Below are positions 53,493 to 61,842 of a stretch of DNA of 64,000 bases, piece by piece. The DNA is taken from the NCBI GenBank assembly GCA_964383855.1, contig CAYLIP010000002.1, positions 17,250 to 81,249 on the forward strand. The letters run 5' to 3'. The notes under the pieces are model-generated. The model was not told the origin of the DNA. It ran no database searches and saw only the letters and a program-made list of their open reading frames with translations. The first letter of the stretch is position 1. Each line of letters starts with the position of its first letter. This DNA comes from CAZHAC01 sp964383855. Lineage in GTDB: Bacteria > Chloroflexota > Dormibacteria > Dormibacterales > Dormibacteraceae. Both the position numbers and the translations under genes were made by a program.

Positions 53493-54809
53493 TCACCCCG
53501 CCTGCTCCTGAGTCCAGGCCTCGCCGGCAGGGTAGGTGTGGCGGGCCAGGGAGTCCTGCTTGATCTCGGCGCTGTAGCCCGGCGCCATCGGGAGCTGGTA
53601 ATGGCCGTTGCGAACGCGGACCGGGTCCACGAAGTGCTCGTGCAGGTGGTCGACGAACTCGCAGACGCGGTTCTCGAGCGACGCCGAGACGGCAATGTAG
53701 TCGAAGGCGACCAGGTGCTGCACGTACTCGCAGAGCCCGACGCCGCCCGCGTGCGGGCAGACGGGCACCCCGAAGTGCGCGGCCATCAGCATCACGGCGA
53801 GGACCTCGTTGACACCTCCCAGTCGGCAGCTGTCGAGCTGGCAGAAGTCGATGGCCTCGAGCTGGAACAGCTGCTTGAACATGACCCGGTTGTGCACATG
53901 CTCGCCGGTCGCCACCCCGGTGGGCCGGACCGCGGCCCGGATCCGCGCGTGGCCGACCAGGTCGTCGGGACTGGTCGGCTCCTCGATCCACCAGGGATTG
54001 ACCGAGGCCAGCGCGCGGGTGGCGGTGATCGCCTGCTCGACGCCCCAGACCTGGTTGGCATCGATCATCAATTTCCGGTCGGGCCCGATCGCCCGCCGCA
54101 GCAGCTGGGCTCGCCGCAGGTCGCCCGCCGGGTCGCCGCCGACCTTGAGCTTGAAGTGGGTGAAGCCCTCGGCGATCGCCTCCGCCGCCAGCGCCTCCAC
54201 CTGCTCGTCGGTGTATCCGAACCAGCCGGCCGAGGTGGTGTAGGCGGGGAAGCCGTCCCGCCGCAGCTCGCGCTCGCGGCCGTCGCGGCCGTCGAGGTTG
54301 CGGCGAAGCAGGTCGAGCGCCTGCGCCGGGCTGAGCGCGTCATCGATGTAGCGGAAGTCGATGCAATCGACCAGCTCCTCGGGGGACATGTCGAGAAGAA
54401 ACCGCCAGAGCGGCTTGCCCTCGACCTTTGCCAGGAGATCCCAGACGGCGTTCACGATGGCGGCCGTGGCCAGGTGGATCACGCCCTTTTCGGGGCCGAC
54501 CCACCTCAGCTGGCTGTCGCCCGTGATGCGGCGCCAGAATCCGCCCAGGTCTGCCCGGAGCTCCTCCAGACCCAGGTCGACGACCAGGGGGGCGAGCGCC
54601 TGGACGGCGGCCACGCAGAGCTCGTTTCCGCGGCCGATCGTGAACGTCAGCCCATGCCCGGCCAGGCCGTCCGGCCTGTCGGTTTCCAGGATCACGTAGG
54701 CGGCCGAGTAGTCGGGCGCGGGATTCATGGCGTCCGAGCCGGCGAGCGATCTCGAAGTGGGAAAGCGCACGTCGACGGTCCGGACGTGCACGATGCGATG
54801 ACCAGTCAA
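53493..54809 (-). CDS. fucD: L-fuconate dehydratase (enolase superfamily)
   Basis: 438 residues matching the FucD/ENOSF1 group: GHGLTFTIGRGNELCVAAVQAL, FKLKVGG (Lys base), DANQVWGV (metal Asp), WWIEEPTSPDD (metal Glu), GVATGEHVHNRV (metal Glu/His), then CPHAGGVGLCEYVQH. These residues define the acid-sugar dehydratase active site. It converts L-fuconate to 2-keto-3-deoxy-L-fuconate. The start is TTG 54809, or GTG 54791. It heads the livK-H-M-G-F operon and faces a FadR-like regulator across a palindrome at 54895. Confidence 0.92.
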   Translation of the reverse strand: MTGHRIVHVRTVDVRFPTSRSLAGSDAMNPAPDYSAAYVILETDRPDGLAGHGLTFTIGRGNELCVAAVQALAPLVVDLGLEELRADLGGFWRRITGDSQLRWVGPEKGVIHLATAAIVNAVWDLLAKVEGKPLWRFLLDMSPEELVDCIDFRYIDDALSPAQALDLLRRNLDGRDGRERELRRDGFPAYTTSAGWFGYTDEQVEALAAEAIAEGFTHFKLKVGGDPAGDLRRAQLLRRAIGPDRKLMIDANQVWGVEQAITATRALASVNPWWIEEPTSPDDLVGHARIRAAVRPTGVATGEHVHNRVMFKQLFQLEAIDFCQLDSCRLGGVNEVLAVMLMAAHFGVPVCPHAGGVGLCEYVQHLVAFDYIAVSASLENRVCEFVDHLHEHFVDPVRVRNGHYQLPMAPGYSAEIKQDSLARHTYPAGEAWTQEQAG

Positions 54810-54894
54810 GGCCCCTGAGCATTTGCCCGCGGTCCGACGTTTGTCAAGTGGGCAGGCCTGACGTCAGATCGGCGACCGGCGGCGGTGGCTCCTG

Positions 54895-54907
54895 AACATC
54901 GGATGTT
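54895..54907. promoter_or_regulatory. Operator-like palindrome AACATC-G-GATGTT
   Basis: A perfect 6-1-6 inverted repeat in the 151-base gap between fucD (minus) and the FadR-like regulator (plus). Size and placement fit a GntR/FCD operator controlling both directions. The gap is otherwise GC-rich. Confidence 0.7.
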
Positions 54908-54935
54908 TCCCTCGGCGGCGCCGGTGCCTATCCTT

Positions 54936-54963
54936 CAGCGGCGAGGATGCAGCGGCGAGGATG
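54936..54963 (+). repeat. 14-bp tandem duplication over the regulator's RBS and start codon
   Basis: CAGCGGCGAGGATG occurs twice in tandem (54936-54949 and 54950-54963). Each copy contains a GAGG-like RBS and an ATG, so two potential starts (54947 and 54961) lie 14 bases apart and in different frames. Only the second ATG opens the regulator frame. Confidence 0.75.
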
Positions 54964-55701
54964 GTGAAGGACCGTGCGCGCGGCGGCCGGGCGCCGGCCC
55001 GGCCCAGCGTCACCGACGGCGCGATCGCCGCGATCACCGGGATGATCGCGGCCGGCCACTGGCGGCCGGGGGACCGGCTGCCGCCCGAGTCCGGGCTGGC
55101 CGCGCAGCTTGGCCTGTCGCGCAGCTCACTGCGCGAGGCGGTGCGCGCGCTGACGCTCTTTCGGGTTCTCGACGTTCGCCGCGGCGATGGCACCTACGTG
55201 AGCAGCCTCGAGCCCCGGCTCCTGATGGACTCCATCGGCTTGGTGACGCAGCTGCTCACCGACCAGACCACGGTGGAGCTCTTCGAGGTCCGCCGCGTCC
55301 TGGAGCCGGCGGCGGCCGCCATGGCCGCGGTCAGGATCGGCGCCGACCAGCGCCAGAGGCTGCACCAGGAGCTCGACCGGATGATCTCGGCCAGGACCGT
55401 GGAGGATCTGGTCGATGCCGACGCCGCTTTTCACCGCGTGATCGCCCAGGCGTCTGGCAATTCCGTGCTGGCCGCACTGCTGGAGAGCCTCTCGACGCAG
55501 ACGATGCGGGCGCGCCTCTGGCGGGCGCGGACCGAGGAGGGCGTTCTCGATGCCACCCGTGCCGAGCACGCGAGAATCTACGAGGCCGTGGTGGCCGGCG
55601 ACGCTGAGCTGGCCCGGGTGGTTTCCGGGGCGCACGTCGCCAACAGCGAGCACTGGCTGCGCACCGACCTCCAGGCGGCCGCCGCGCAGGCCGCCACGTA
55701 A
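54961..55701 (+). CDS. FadR-type GntR regulator (FCD domain)
   Basis: 246 residues. The N-terminal winged helix is AAITGMIAAGHWRPGDRLPP, then ESGLAAQLGLSRSSLREAVR and RRGDGTYVSSL. The C-terminal FCD all-helical domain has FEVRRVLEPAAAAMAAVR, DADAAFHRVIAQASGN and EHARIYEAVVAGD, with metal-binding His and Asp residues. FCD regulators often respond to sugar acids or organic acids, which fits control of fucD and the transporter. The start codon lies in the 14-bp duplication. Confidence 0.92.
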   Translation: MVKDRARGGRAPARPSVTDGAIAAITGMIAAGHWRPGDRLPPESGLAAQLGLSRSSLREAVRALTLFRVLDVRRGDGTYVSSLEPRLLMDSIGLVTQLLTDQTTVELFEVRRVLEPAAAAMAAVRIGADQRQRLHQELDRMISARTVEDLVDADAAFHRVIAQASGNSVLAALLESLSTQTMRARLWRARTEEGVLDATRAEHARIYEAVVAGDAELARVVSGAHVANSEHWLRTDLQAAAAQAAT

Positions 55702-55755
55702 GCACAGATCCGGGTGAGCGACAGACCCAGGTAAGGGACAGACGAGGAGAATTCA

Positions 55756-56733
55756 ATGGCGGCGGACGAGCATTTCCTGGTAACCGGCTGCATGGGCTGC
55801 CTCGGCGCCTGGGCAGTCCGAACGCTGGTTGACGAGGGGACCGCGGTCACCGGCTTCGACCTCTCGGACAATGACGCGCGCCTGCGCCTGGTCCTCGGCG
55901 AGCGCGCGGGCGGGGTCGACGTGGTCCGCGGCGACCTCTCCGACCCTCATCAGGTGCTGGCGGCCGTTCGCGACCGCGGCATCACTCACATCGTTCACCT
56001 GGGCGCGCTCCAGATCCCCTTCTGCCGGGCCGACCCGGTGCGCGGCGCCCAGGTCAACGTGGTGGGGACGGTCAACGTCTTCCAGGCGGCCCGGCAGAGC
56101 GAGGGCTCGGTGCGCGGGCTGTCGTTCGCCAGCTCGGCCGCCGTCTTCGGCCCGGCCGATCTCTACGAGCTGCCCCTCCGCGACGATTCCGAGCTTCATC
56201 CGACCACGCTCTACGGTTCCTACAAGCAGGCCAATGAGTGGACGGCGCGGGTCTACGCCGCCGACTGGGAGGTGGGCTCGGTGTGCCTTCGCCCGTTCAC
56301 CGTCTACGGTCCGGGCCGCGACCAGGGCATGACCTCGACGCCCACGGTGGCGATGCTGGCCGCCGCCGCCGGCCGGCCCTACACCATCAACTTCGGTGGC
56401 TCGACGCTCTACCAGCTGGCGGGCGACGTGGCCCGGGCGTTCGTCGAGGCGGCGCGCCGGTGCGATCGCCAGGCGCGCGTCTTCAACCTGGGCGGCGCCT
56501 CCGCGAGCATGGACCAGGTCGTGGCGGCGATCCGGTCGGCCGTGCCCGACGCCCAGGTGTCATACGAGGGGAGCGCTCTCCCGTTCCCGGCCGAGGTCGA
56601 CAGCTCGGCGGCCGACGCGTTCCTTGGGGGCTTCCGCCACACGCCCTTCGAGGAGGGGGTGCGGTGGACCATCGAGGCCTTCCGCTCAGCTCTGGCCGAG
56701 GGCCGGCTGGCGGCACCGGCCGCCGCCTCCTGA
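55756..56733 (+). CDS. NAD-dependent epimerase/dehydratase family protein
   Basis: 325 residues, extended SDR. The dinucleotide motif is TGCMGCLGAWAVRTLVDEG, a slightly altered GxxGxxG. The catalytic pair is YGSYK (YxxxK) after FASSAAVFGPADLYELPLRDD. RPFTVYGPGRDQGMTS is the family C-terminal block. Because it sits in the fuconate locus, it may oxidise L-fucose or another sugar, as uronate dehydrogenase-like SDRs do. Strong GAGGAG precedes ATG 55756. Confidence 0.87.
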   Translation: MAADEHFLVTGCMGCLGAWAVRTLVDEGTAVTGFDLSDNDARLRLVLGERAGGVDVVRGDLSDPHQVLAAVRDRGITHIVHLGALQIPFCRADPVRGAQVNVVGTVNVFQAARQSEGSVRGLSFASSAAVFGPADLYELPLRDDSELHPTTLYGSYKQANEWTARVYAADWEVGSVCLRPFTVYGPGRDQGMTSTPTVAMLAAAAGRPYTINFGGSTLYQLAGDVARAFVEAARRCDRQARVFNLGGASASMDQVVAAIRSAVPDAQVSYEGSALPFPAEVDSSAADAFLGGFRHTPFEEGVRWTIEAFRSALAEGRLAAPAAAS

Positions 56734-56756
56734 GCCCGAGCCGGAAAGCCGGCTTC

Positions 56757-56897
56757 TCAGCTCTTGCCCTTGTCCTGGCCCTTGTTCTTCTGGGCGTTGC
56801 TGATGCGGGCCGCGCGCTGCTTGGACATTCCCTTGTCGCGCAGCGCCTCGTAGGTGTCCGGGTTCTTGACCGAGCTTCCGTGCTTCTTGTCAGGCAA
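56757..56897 (-). CDS. Small basic protein, DUF7218-like
   Basis: 46 residues from TTG 56897 (AGGAGG eight bases upstream) to TGA 56757. The sequence is highly charged: MPDKKHGSSVKNPDTYEAL, then RDKGMSKQRAARISNAQKNK and a Lys-rich end. It matches the small actinobacterial family whose proteins read K.HG.S.K....YEALR.KGMSK..AARI.N. Function unknown; possibly a nucleic-acid or stress-related small protein. Confidence 0.8.
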   Translation of the reverse strand: MPDKKHGSSVKNPDTYEALRDKGMSKQRAARISNAQKNKGQDKGKS

Positions 56898-56942
56898 CGT
56901 GCTGCACCTCCTGGCTCGCAACTTACGAGCGCTGCCGCGAGA

Positions 56943-59033
56943 TCACAATTCGATTCGCGCTCGCCGGTCGCCGTGGTTGGCGCGGATCAGGCCCTCCTCG
57001 CCGCGCAGCACCACCCGCTGAGCCTCGACGCCCTCCCAGAGCGAGGGCATGGCGACCGGCGCCTCCGCCCATCCCACGGGGTGCCCGGAACCGATCCGCA
57101 CCCGGGGCAGCCAGAGCATGAGGCCGGATAGGAGGCCGCCGATGTTGGCCATGAAGGGCCCGGCTTCGGGCCGGTCCGGGAAGCGGGTTCGGCTGAACTC
57201 GTCGGTCTCCAGGTACGGCTCTCGCACGAAATCGGCATAGCCGGCCTCGAAGAGCTCCGAGGCGCGGTCGCGCTCGCCAAGCCAGGCCGCGGCCGGGCCC
57301 AGAGGAGCGCTCAACATCGGGTGTCCGAGATAGGGCTCGACGCGGTCGAGGTCGAAACGCAGGGAACGTCCGATGTCGTCGCCCCTGATCCGGGCGCCCA
57401 TGAGGACGATCGCGGCCAACGCCTCGGGCGTGCACGCGGCCGCGTCCTGCCGGGCGGGGTCGAAGGCATCGCTGTGCATGAGCGTGCCGTCTGCTCGCCG
57501 CGGCAGGTGGACGCGCCCGGCGACCTTCTCCCAGAGCTCGGCGTCCTGGCCCCTTCCCACCGAGCGCGCCACGGTCGCGCCGGCCAGGAGCGTGGCCGCG
57601 CAGGCGAGGTTCATGTAGACGTTGTTGTCCTGCGGCTGCGTCTGCTCGGCCACCCCGATCGCCTCGGGCAGCTCGTAGCCGCGCTCGGTATGCCGGAGCC
57701 GGCTCAGGATCCAGCCGGCCACGCCCTCCACCACCGGCCAGGCCCGCTCGTCCCGGAAGGCGCGGTCGCCCGTGGCATCGGTAAGGCTGATGAAGGCCTG
57801 CGCCACCGAGCAGCTGACGTGCTGCTCGAAGTTGATCAGGGGGGCGTTGGTGCGGATCGATTCGTCGCCCCGCAAAGGTCCGCTCGCCCAGGGAAACATC
57901 AGTCCGTCATAGCCATGCATGGCGGCGTTGGTCTCCGCCGCCGCCAGCCGCTGAAAGCGGTATTCGAGGAGCGCCCGGGCGGTCTCGGGCTGGGTGAGCA
58001 GGAGCGGGGGAAAGGCAAAGGCCTCGATATCCCACATCACGTGGCCCTGGTAGTAGTGGTAGTTGGGCCAGTACGCGAGCCCGAACATCGAGGTGCTGAA
58101 GAGGGAGCTCCGGTGCGCCGATGCCTGGAGGTAGAAGAAGGCGGCGTCGGCCAGCTGCTGCCAGCGACTGTCAGCTCCGGCCAGCACGACCCGCCCGCGC
58201 CAGATGTCGCGCCAGGCCTCCTGGTTCTCGCTGCGCAGCGTGTCGAAGCCGCGCTCCGTGGCCGCCGCTGCCAGCCGTGCCGCCTGCCGGTTCGGATAGG
58301 CGTGCATCTGGCTTGGAACCAGCGCGCTCAGCTGGCGCAGGCGGTAGGTTTCACCGGGCAGGGCGCGCAGCCGGTAGGTCGTGCGCAAAGGTCCCTGCTC
58401 ATCTGCGTCGTTAACCTTCCGATCCGCCGAGCGGCCCTCGAAAACGGTGGTGTAGGCGGCGCCGCAGCGCGTCAGGCCGCCCGGCGTCCCCACCTCCAGC
58501 CACCCGTCGACCACGGGCCGGTCGCTGCCGGGCGTCCGGGTCTCGCGCTCGAGGAGCCGGGCGCCGGTGTCATCGGGGTCGATGCCGGCCGTGATGGTCA
58601 GCTCGCAGGGCCCGTCGACCGTCACCTCCACCTGCTGCATGGCCAGCATGGGCGCCGTCCGCGGACAGAGGGCGACGACCGTGATCCGCGCGCGGGGGCC
58701 GGGGCCGAACTCAAAGGTCGAGGTCAGCTCGCCCCTGGAGAAGTCATAGCGGCGTTCCACGAGCCGGGCCAGCTCCGGCGCTTCGGAGTAGCGAGCCCGG
58801 TCCACCTCGAGGTCGCCGGCAAGGGGAAAGGGTGCGCGCGCCAGGCCCTCGACCCGGTCGCCGGGCACGATGCCGGCCAGGCCGCTGACGATGCAGACGC
58901 CCTGACCGAACCAGCGCCGGCCCAAGCGCATCCCGACCACACCGTTGGACAGGTAGGGCGGGATCGACTCCCGGGCGGCGTCGGTGACGGGCGCCGGGCT
59001 CAGCGGCTGGCTTATGCCTTGAACGTACGCCAC
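56943..59033 (-). CDS. GH65-like glycosidase/phosphorylase
   Basis: 696 residues. An N-terminal beta-sandwich (PYLSNGVVGMRLGRRWFGQG) precedes an (alpha/alpha)6 barrel with YWPNYHYYQGHVMWDIEAFAFP, where Asp may be catalytic. ELPEAIGVAEQTQPQDNNVYMNLAC supplies the second acidic residue. The closest relatives I recall are PGGHG-type glucosidases and trehalose or kojibiose phosphorylases. It has no signal peptide, so it probably cleaves an imported disaccharide or glycoside. GTG 59033 start. Confidence 0.85.
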   Translation of the reverse strand: MAYVQGISQPLSPAPVTDAARESIPPYLSNGVVGMRLGRRWFGQGVCIVSGLAGIVPGDRVEGLARAPFPLAGDLEVDRARYSEAPELARLVERRYDFSRGELTSTFEFGPGPRARITVVALCPRTAPMLAMQQVEVTVDGPCELTITAGIDPDDTGARLLERETRTPGSDRPVVDGWLEVGTPGGLTRCGAAYTTVFEGRSADRKVNDADEQGPLRTTYRLRALPGETYRLRQLSALVPSQMHAYPNRQAARLAAAATERGFDTLRSENQEAWRDIWRGRVVLAGADSRWQQLADAAFFYLQASAHRSSLFSTSMFGLAYWPNYHYYQGHVMWDIEAFAFPPLLLTQPETARALLEYRFQRLAAAETNAAMHGYDGLMFPWASGPLRGDESIRTNAPLINFEQHVSCSVAQAFISLTDATGDRAFRDERAWPVVEGVAGWILSRLRHTERGYELPEAIGVAEQTQPQDNNVYMNLACAATLLAGATVARSVGRGQDAELWEKVAGRVHLPRRADGTLMHSDAFDPARQDAAACTPEALAAIVLMGARIRGDDIGRSLRFDLDRVEPYLGHPMLSAPLGPAAAWLGERDRASELFEAGYADFVREPYLETDEFSRTRFPDRPEAGPFMANIGGLLSGLMLWLPRVRIGSGHPVGWAEAPVAMPSLWEGVEAQRVVLRGEEGLIRANHGDRRARIEL

Positions 59034-59111
59034 CGCCCGGGCGCACGGCGGGCGGCGCGACCGGCGCTCAGGCGCCGCCCGAGCGTGAGCGGCGGAGACG
59101 AGGCTTCGGGG

Positions 59112-59573
59112 TCAGGGCCGGATCGAGATGCCCTGCCCGGCGACCGGGCTGGGGAACCCGGCGAAGGCGCCGGTCTCGGTGCCGGTGATGACCAGTCCGG
59201 CACCCGATACGGAGACGGTGTTGGATTTGCCGTCCACCTTCACCGAGAGGTTGCCGCTGGTCACCGAGACCGATTCGGGGTCGACAACCACCGACACCGG
59301 ACCGGCCGTGACCGACGCCCTGCCCTGGCCGGCGGAGACGGACGCCGCCTCCTGCTCCGACTGCACGGCGACCGATACGGTGCCGCTGTCAGGCGCCGCC
59401 GCGCCGGGCACGACCGGCGCCGCCGGCATCGCGACCTCTGACCTCGTGCCCATGACTGAGGCTGCCGGCCGGTCGCGCAGGGCGACCGCGTTCAAGTCGG
59501 TGCTGACCGCCAGCGCGAGTGCGGCTGCGCCCACGGTAACGGCGGCGAGCGCGAGCCCGAATCCTCTGGTCAT
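59112..59573 (-). CDS. Hypothetical exported or anchored Ser/Val/Ala-rich protein
   Basis: 153 residues. An N-terminal hydrophobic helix (FGLALAAVTVGAAALALAVS) precedes a low-complexity region rich in Ser, Val, Ala and Gly with repeated SVxxxxxSVSV patterns (VSVAVQSEQEAASVSAG, VDPESVSVTSGNLSVKV). No known domain. The repeats suggest a beta-rich extracellular segment. Codon use is consistent with neighbours. Its role is unknown. Confidence 0.65.
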   Translation of the reverse strand: MTRGFGLALAAVTVGAAALALAVSTDLNAVALRDRPAASVMGTRSEVAMPAAPVVPGAAAPDSGTVSVAVQSEQEAASVSAGQGRASVTAGPVSVVVDPESVSVTSGNLSVKVDGKSNTVSVSGAGLVITGTETGAFAGFPSPVAGQGISIRP

Positions 59574-59670
59574 GCCGTCTCACCTCCGGCCGGCGTCGCC
59601 GCCCGTAGGGACGGGCGGCCGCCAAAATCCGTGAACACAAATCTACGGTGTCTCACCCGCGATGTCCTTG

Positions 59671-59742
59671 TGAGGTCGCCGTGGCCGCAAACGGCCCCAA
59701 TCCATGAAGCTTGCCGCCGTGTTCTAGACCACGGCGACCTCA
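59671..59742. repeat. 14-bp inverted repeat with 44-base loop in an intergenic gap
   Basis: TGAGGTCGCCGTGG (59671-59684) and CCACGGCGACCTCA (59729-59742) are perfect complements separated by 44 bases, in the 229-base gap between the Ser-rich gene and the PAS-like gene. No T tract follows. It could be a structured RNA, a regulatory loop or an old insertion end. No gene was found in the gap. Confidence 0.7.
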
Positions 59743-59802
59743 GCGCGACGGTAGACCTGGCCGGCGCGATTGCGAAATGGGCGAAGAGGGACCCGGTGCG
59801 GG

Positions 59803-60339
59803 TCATGCGCGTGACCGGTCGCTTGAAGTCCCGGCCGGTGCCAGGAGCCGCGAGGCGACAAGGTCTTCGAGCGGCCGGCGGGGCGGGGGTCCGCTCGGCC
59901 GTCCGGGGGCGCCGGACGGCGGCCGGACGCGCACGCGGATGACCCCGGCGGCGCTGGCCCGGCCCGCGCCGGAGACGAGCTCCAGTCGGGGCCGGTCCTG
60001 ACCGCCCATCCGCGGCGGGAGGCCGGCTGCAGCGGAGGCCGGGCCGCCAGGCGGGGTCACGTCCTCGATCGCGAAGAGGAGGTAGCCGTGGTCGATGCCA
60101 ATCCGGGAGCCGAAGCACAGGGCATGCCGGAGCCGGCCCTCCGCGGTGACGACGCGGCATTCGAGCCGCAGCCGATCGATTTGGCCGGATGCCAGCGACC
60201 GGATCAGTTCGGGGGGGAAGTCGTCGGGGTGGAGCAGCTCGGCGAGTGGGCTGCCTGGCTCCGCCTGGCGCCAGCCCAGAGGCAGCTCGGTGCCGGCCAC
60301 GATCAGGCCCCGGTGGTCGGTCATGACCAGGGAGATCAC
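59803..60339 (-). CDS. Probable PAS-like sensory domain protein
   Basis: 178 residues from GTG 60339 (ATG 60324 is an alternative). The first ~95 look like a PAS fold: VMTDHRGLIVAGTELPLGWR, LLHPDDFPPELI (the HPDD of PAS), LECRVVTAEGRLRHAL and GYLLFAIEDVTP. The rest is Arg/Pro/Gly-rich and probably disordered. No output domain is attached, so it may act by protein contact. Assignment is by pattern only. Confidence 0.55.
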   Translation of the reverse strand: MISLVMTDHRGLIVAGTELPLGWRQAEPGSPLAELLHPDDFPPELIRSLASGQIDRLRLECRVVTAEGRLRHALCFGSRIGIDHGYLLFAIEDVTPPGGPASAAAGLPPRMGGQDRPRLELVSGAGRASAAGVIRVRVRPPSGAPGRPSGPPPRRPLEDLVASRLLAPAGTSSDRSRA

Positions 60340-60359
60340 AGCGAAGTAACTGGGGCTTG

Positions 60360-60378
60360 GCTGTCAAAAGATGACAGC
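60360..60378. promoter_or_regulatory. Inverted repeat GCTGTCA-AAAGA-TGACAGC
   Basis: A perfect 7-5-7 inverted repeat 21 bases upstream of the PAS-like gene's start, in a 180-base gap. It could be an operator or a 5'-leader hairpin of that gene. The remainder of the gap (60379-60519) holds no gene or RNA I recognise. Confidence 0.5.
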
Positions 60379-60519
60379 GTAAGAGTACGCATGGGTGAGC
60401 TAGCGACTCCTCTTTCTCTGTAGTCGACGCTGGAGTGAGAGCACCCTATCGCCGCTCCCGCAAATGCGAACAGAGGCGCTTCTCTTTCGTCCGTAGGGCC
60501 GATGACCCAGCCCCTGGTA

Positions 60520-61842
60520 TCACCCGGAATACGGCGACGGCGCCCCCGGCGGCAGCAGTGGCGTGGGGTCGCGCGGCACGCCCGCTACACGGAGCTCGAA
60601 GTGCACGTGGGGCCCGGTCGAGTAGCCCGTCGAGCCCTCCATGCCCACCGGCTGGCCCTGCACGACCTGGTCACCGACCTTGACGACGGGCTGGGCGAGG
60701 TGCCCGTAGAGGGTGGTCAGGCCATCCCGATGGGAGAGGATCACGAAGCGGCCGTAGCCGGTGGTGCCGTCGCCGACCACGGCGACCACCCCGTCGTCGG
60801 CCGCCAGCACCGGGGTTCCCTCCGGTGCGGCCAGGTCGATCCCCATGTGGAAGTGCGGAAATCCGAGGTAGGCCGGCTCCAGTGCCAGGTCGGTGGGACC
60901 GAATCCCTGGGTGATCTGCGATCGAGGCTCGGGCCACACGAACCGGTACCGGTGCGAGTGCCCGGCGCTGATCCCGGGGACGCCGGGGTTGGCCAGGATC
61001 CAGAGCTGCGCCTGGGCCCAGGCCTGCTGCATGGCGTCGGCGATCGCCTGCTCCTGCTGCTGCTGGAGCATGAGCGCGATGCGTCCGGCGACGTCGGCCG
61101 ACTGCCTGTCCACGGCCGCGATCTCGGCCTGTGTCCGCTGGACGGCCAGGGCCAGCCGGCTCGAGCTCGTGAGCTGCTGCTGATGCAGCTCGGCCAGGCG
61201 CTCGAGGCCGGTGGTCATGGCGTCGCGGTTCCGGGCCTGCTCGGAGCGCTCGTCTTCGGTCCGCGAACGCAGCGCCGCCAGCGCGGCTCGCTGCCCCGCG
61301 ATCGTCCGCTCGATCCGCGTAGCTCGGCCGGCCGCGGCCAGGAGGTCGGCGGTCCCGGTCAGCAGGTCGCTCGCGCTCCGGGCGGACGCCAGCAGCACCA
61401 GCACCGAAGAGGGGGCGTAGTAGAGCGCACGAGCCAGGACCCGAACCTGGGCCTGTTCGTGCTCGATCTGGACCTCGAGCGCCGAGATCTGCCTGGCCTG
61501 CTCCTGCAGCTGCGAGTCGATGCCCTCGATCCGTGCGCTGGCCTCGGTTACGCGGTCCCGGATCGTCCGCTGCTCGGCGAGGTTTTCTGCCACCGAGTGC
61601 TCGAGCTGGGCCTGCGCGGCGCGCGCCGAGGCAAGGTTGCCCTCGAGCCGGGCCCGCACCTGGTCGAGGGCGCGCTTCTGCTGGCACAGGCTGGAAGTGT
61701 CGCTGTCCGCGCACTGGACAGAGGGCGACGGGGAAGGCGAAGCCGCGGGTGAAGGCGTGGGTGCCGCCGCCACGTTGGCCGCCCCTCCCACCTGCAGGAG
61801 CAGAACGGCGGCCGCCGCCAGCGAAATCCGGCCGCGCCTCAC
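60520..61842 (-). CDS. Peptidoglycan hydrolase (M23) with coiled coil, FtsEX partner
   Basis: 440 residues. A signal peptide (MRRGRISLAAAAVLLLQVGG) and a Pro/Ser linker precede a long coiled coil (about residues 50-270), then an M23/LytM metallopeptidase domain with HFHMGIDLAAPEGTPV and GPHVHFELR, the zinc ligands HxxxD and HxH. This is the EnvC/PcsB-like architecture of the amidase activator or hydrolase driven by FtsEX during division. GTG 61842 overlaps the ftsX stop by four bases. Confidence 0.93.
   Translation of the reverse strand: MRRGRISLAAAAVLLLQVGGAANVAAAPTPSPAASPSPSPSVQCADSDTSSLCQQKRALDQVRARLEGNLASARAAQAQLEHSVAENLAEQRTIRDRVTEASARIEGIDSQLQEQARQISALEVQIEHEQAQVRVLARALYYAPSSVLVLLASARSASDLLTGTADLLAAAGRATRIERTIAGQRAALAALRSRTEDERSEQARNRDAMTTGLERLAELHQQQLTSSSRLALAVQRTQAEIAAVDRQSADVAGRIALMLQQQQEQAIADAMQQAWAQAQLWILANPGVPGISAGHSHRYRFVWPEPRSQITQGFGPTDLALEPAYLGFPHFHMGIDLAAPEGTPVLAADDGVVAVVGDGTTGYGRFVILSHRDGLTTLYGHLAQPVVKVGDQVVQGQPVGMEGSTGYSTGPHVHFELRVAGVPRDPTPLLPPGAPSPYSG

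Noticed and set aside
59631..59942. Plus-strand frame of 103 codons in the gap after the Ser-rich gene
   Set aside because: No RBS, no recognisable domain, and it runs antisense into the PAS-like gene.
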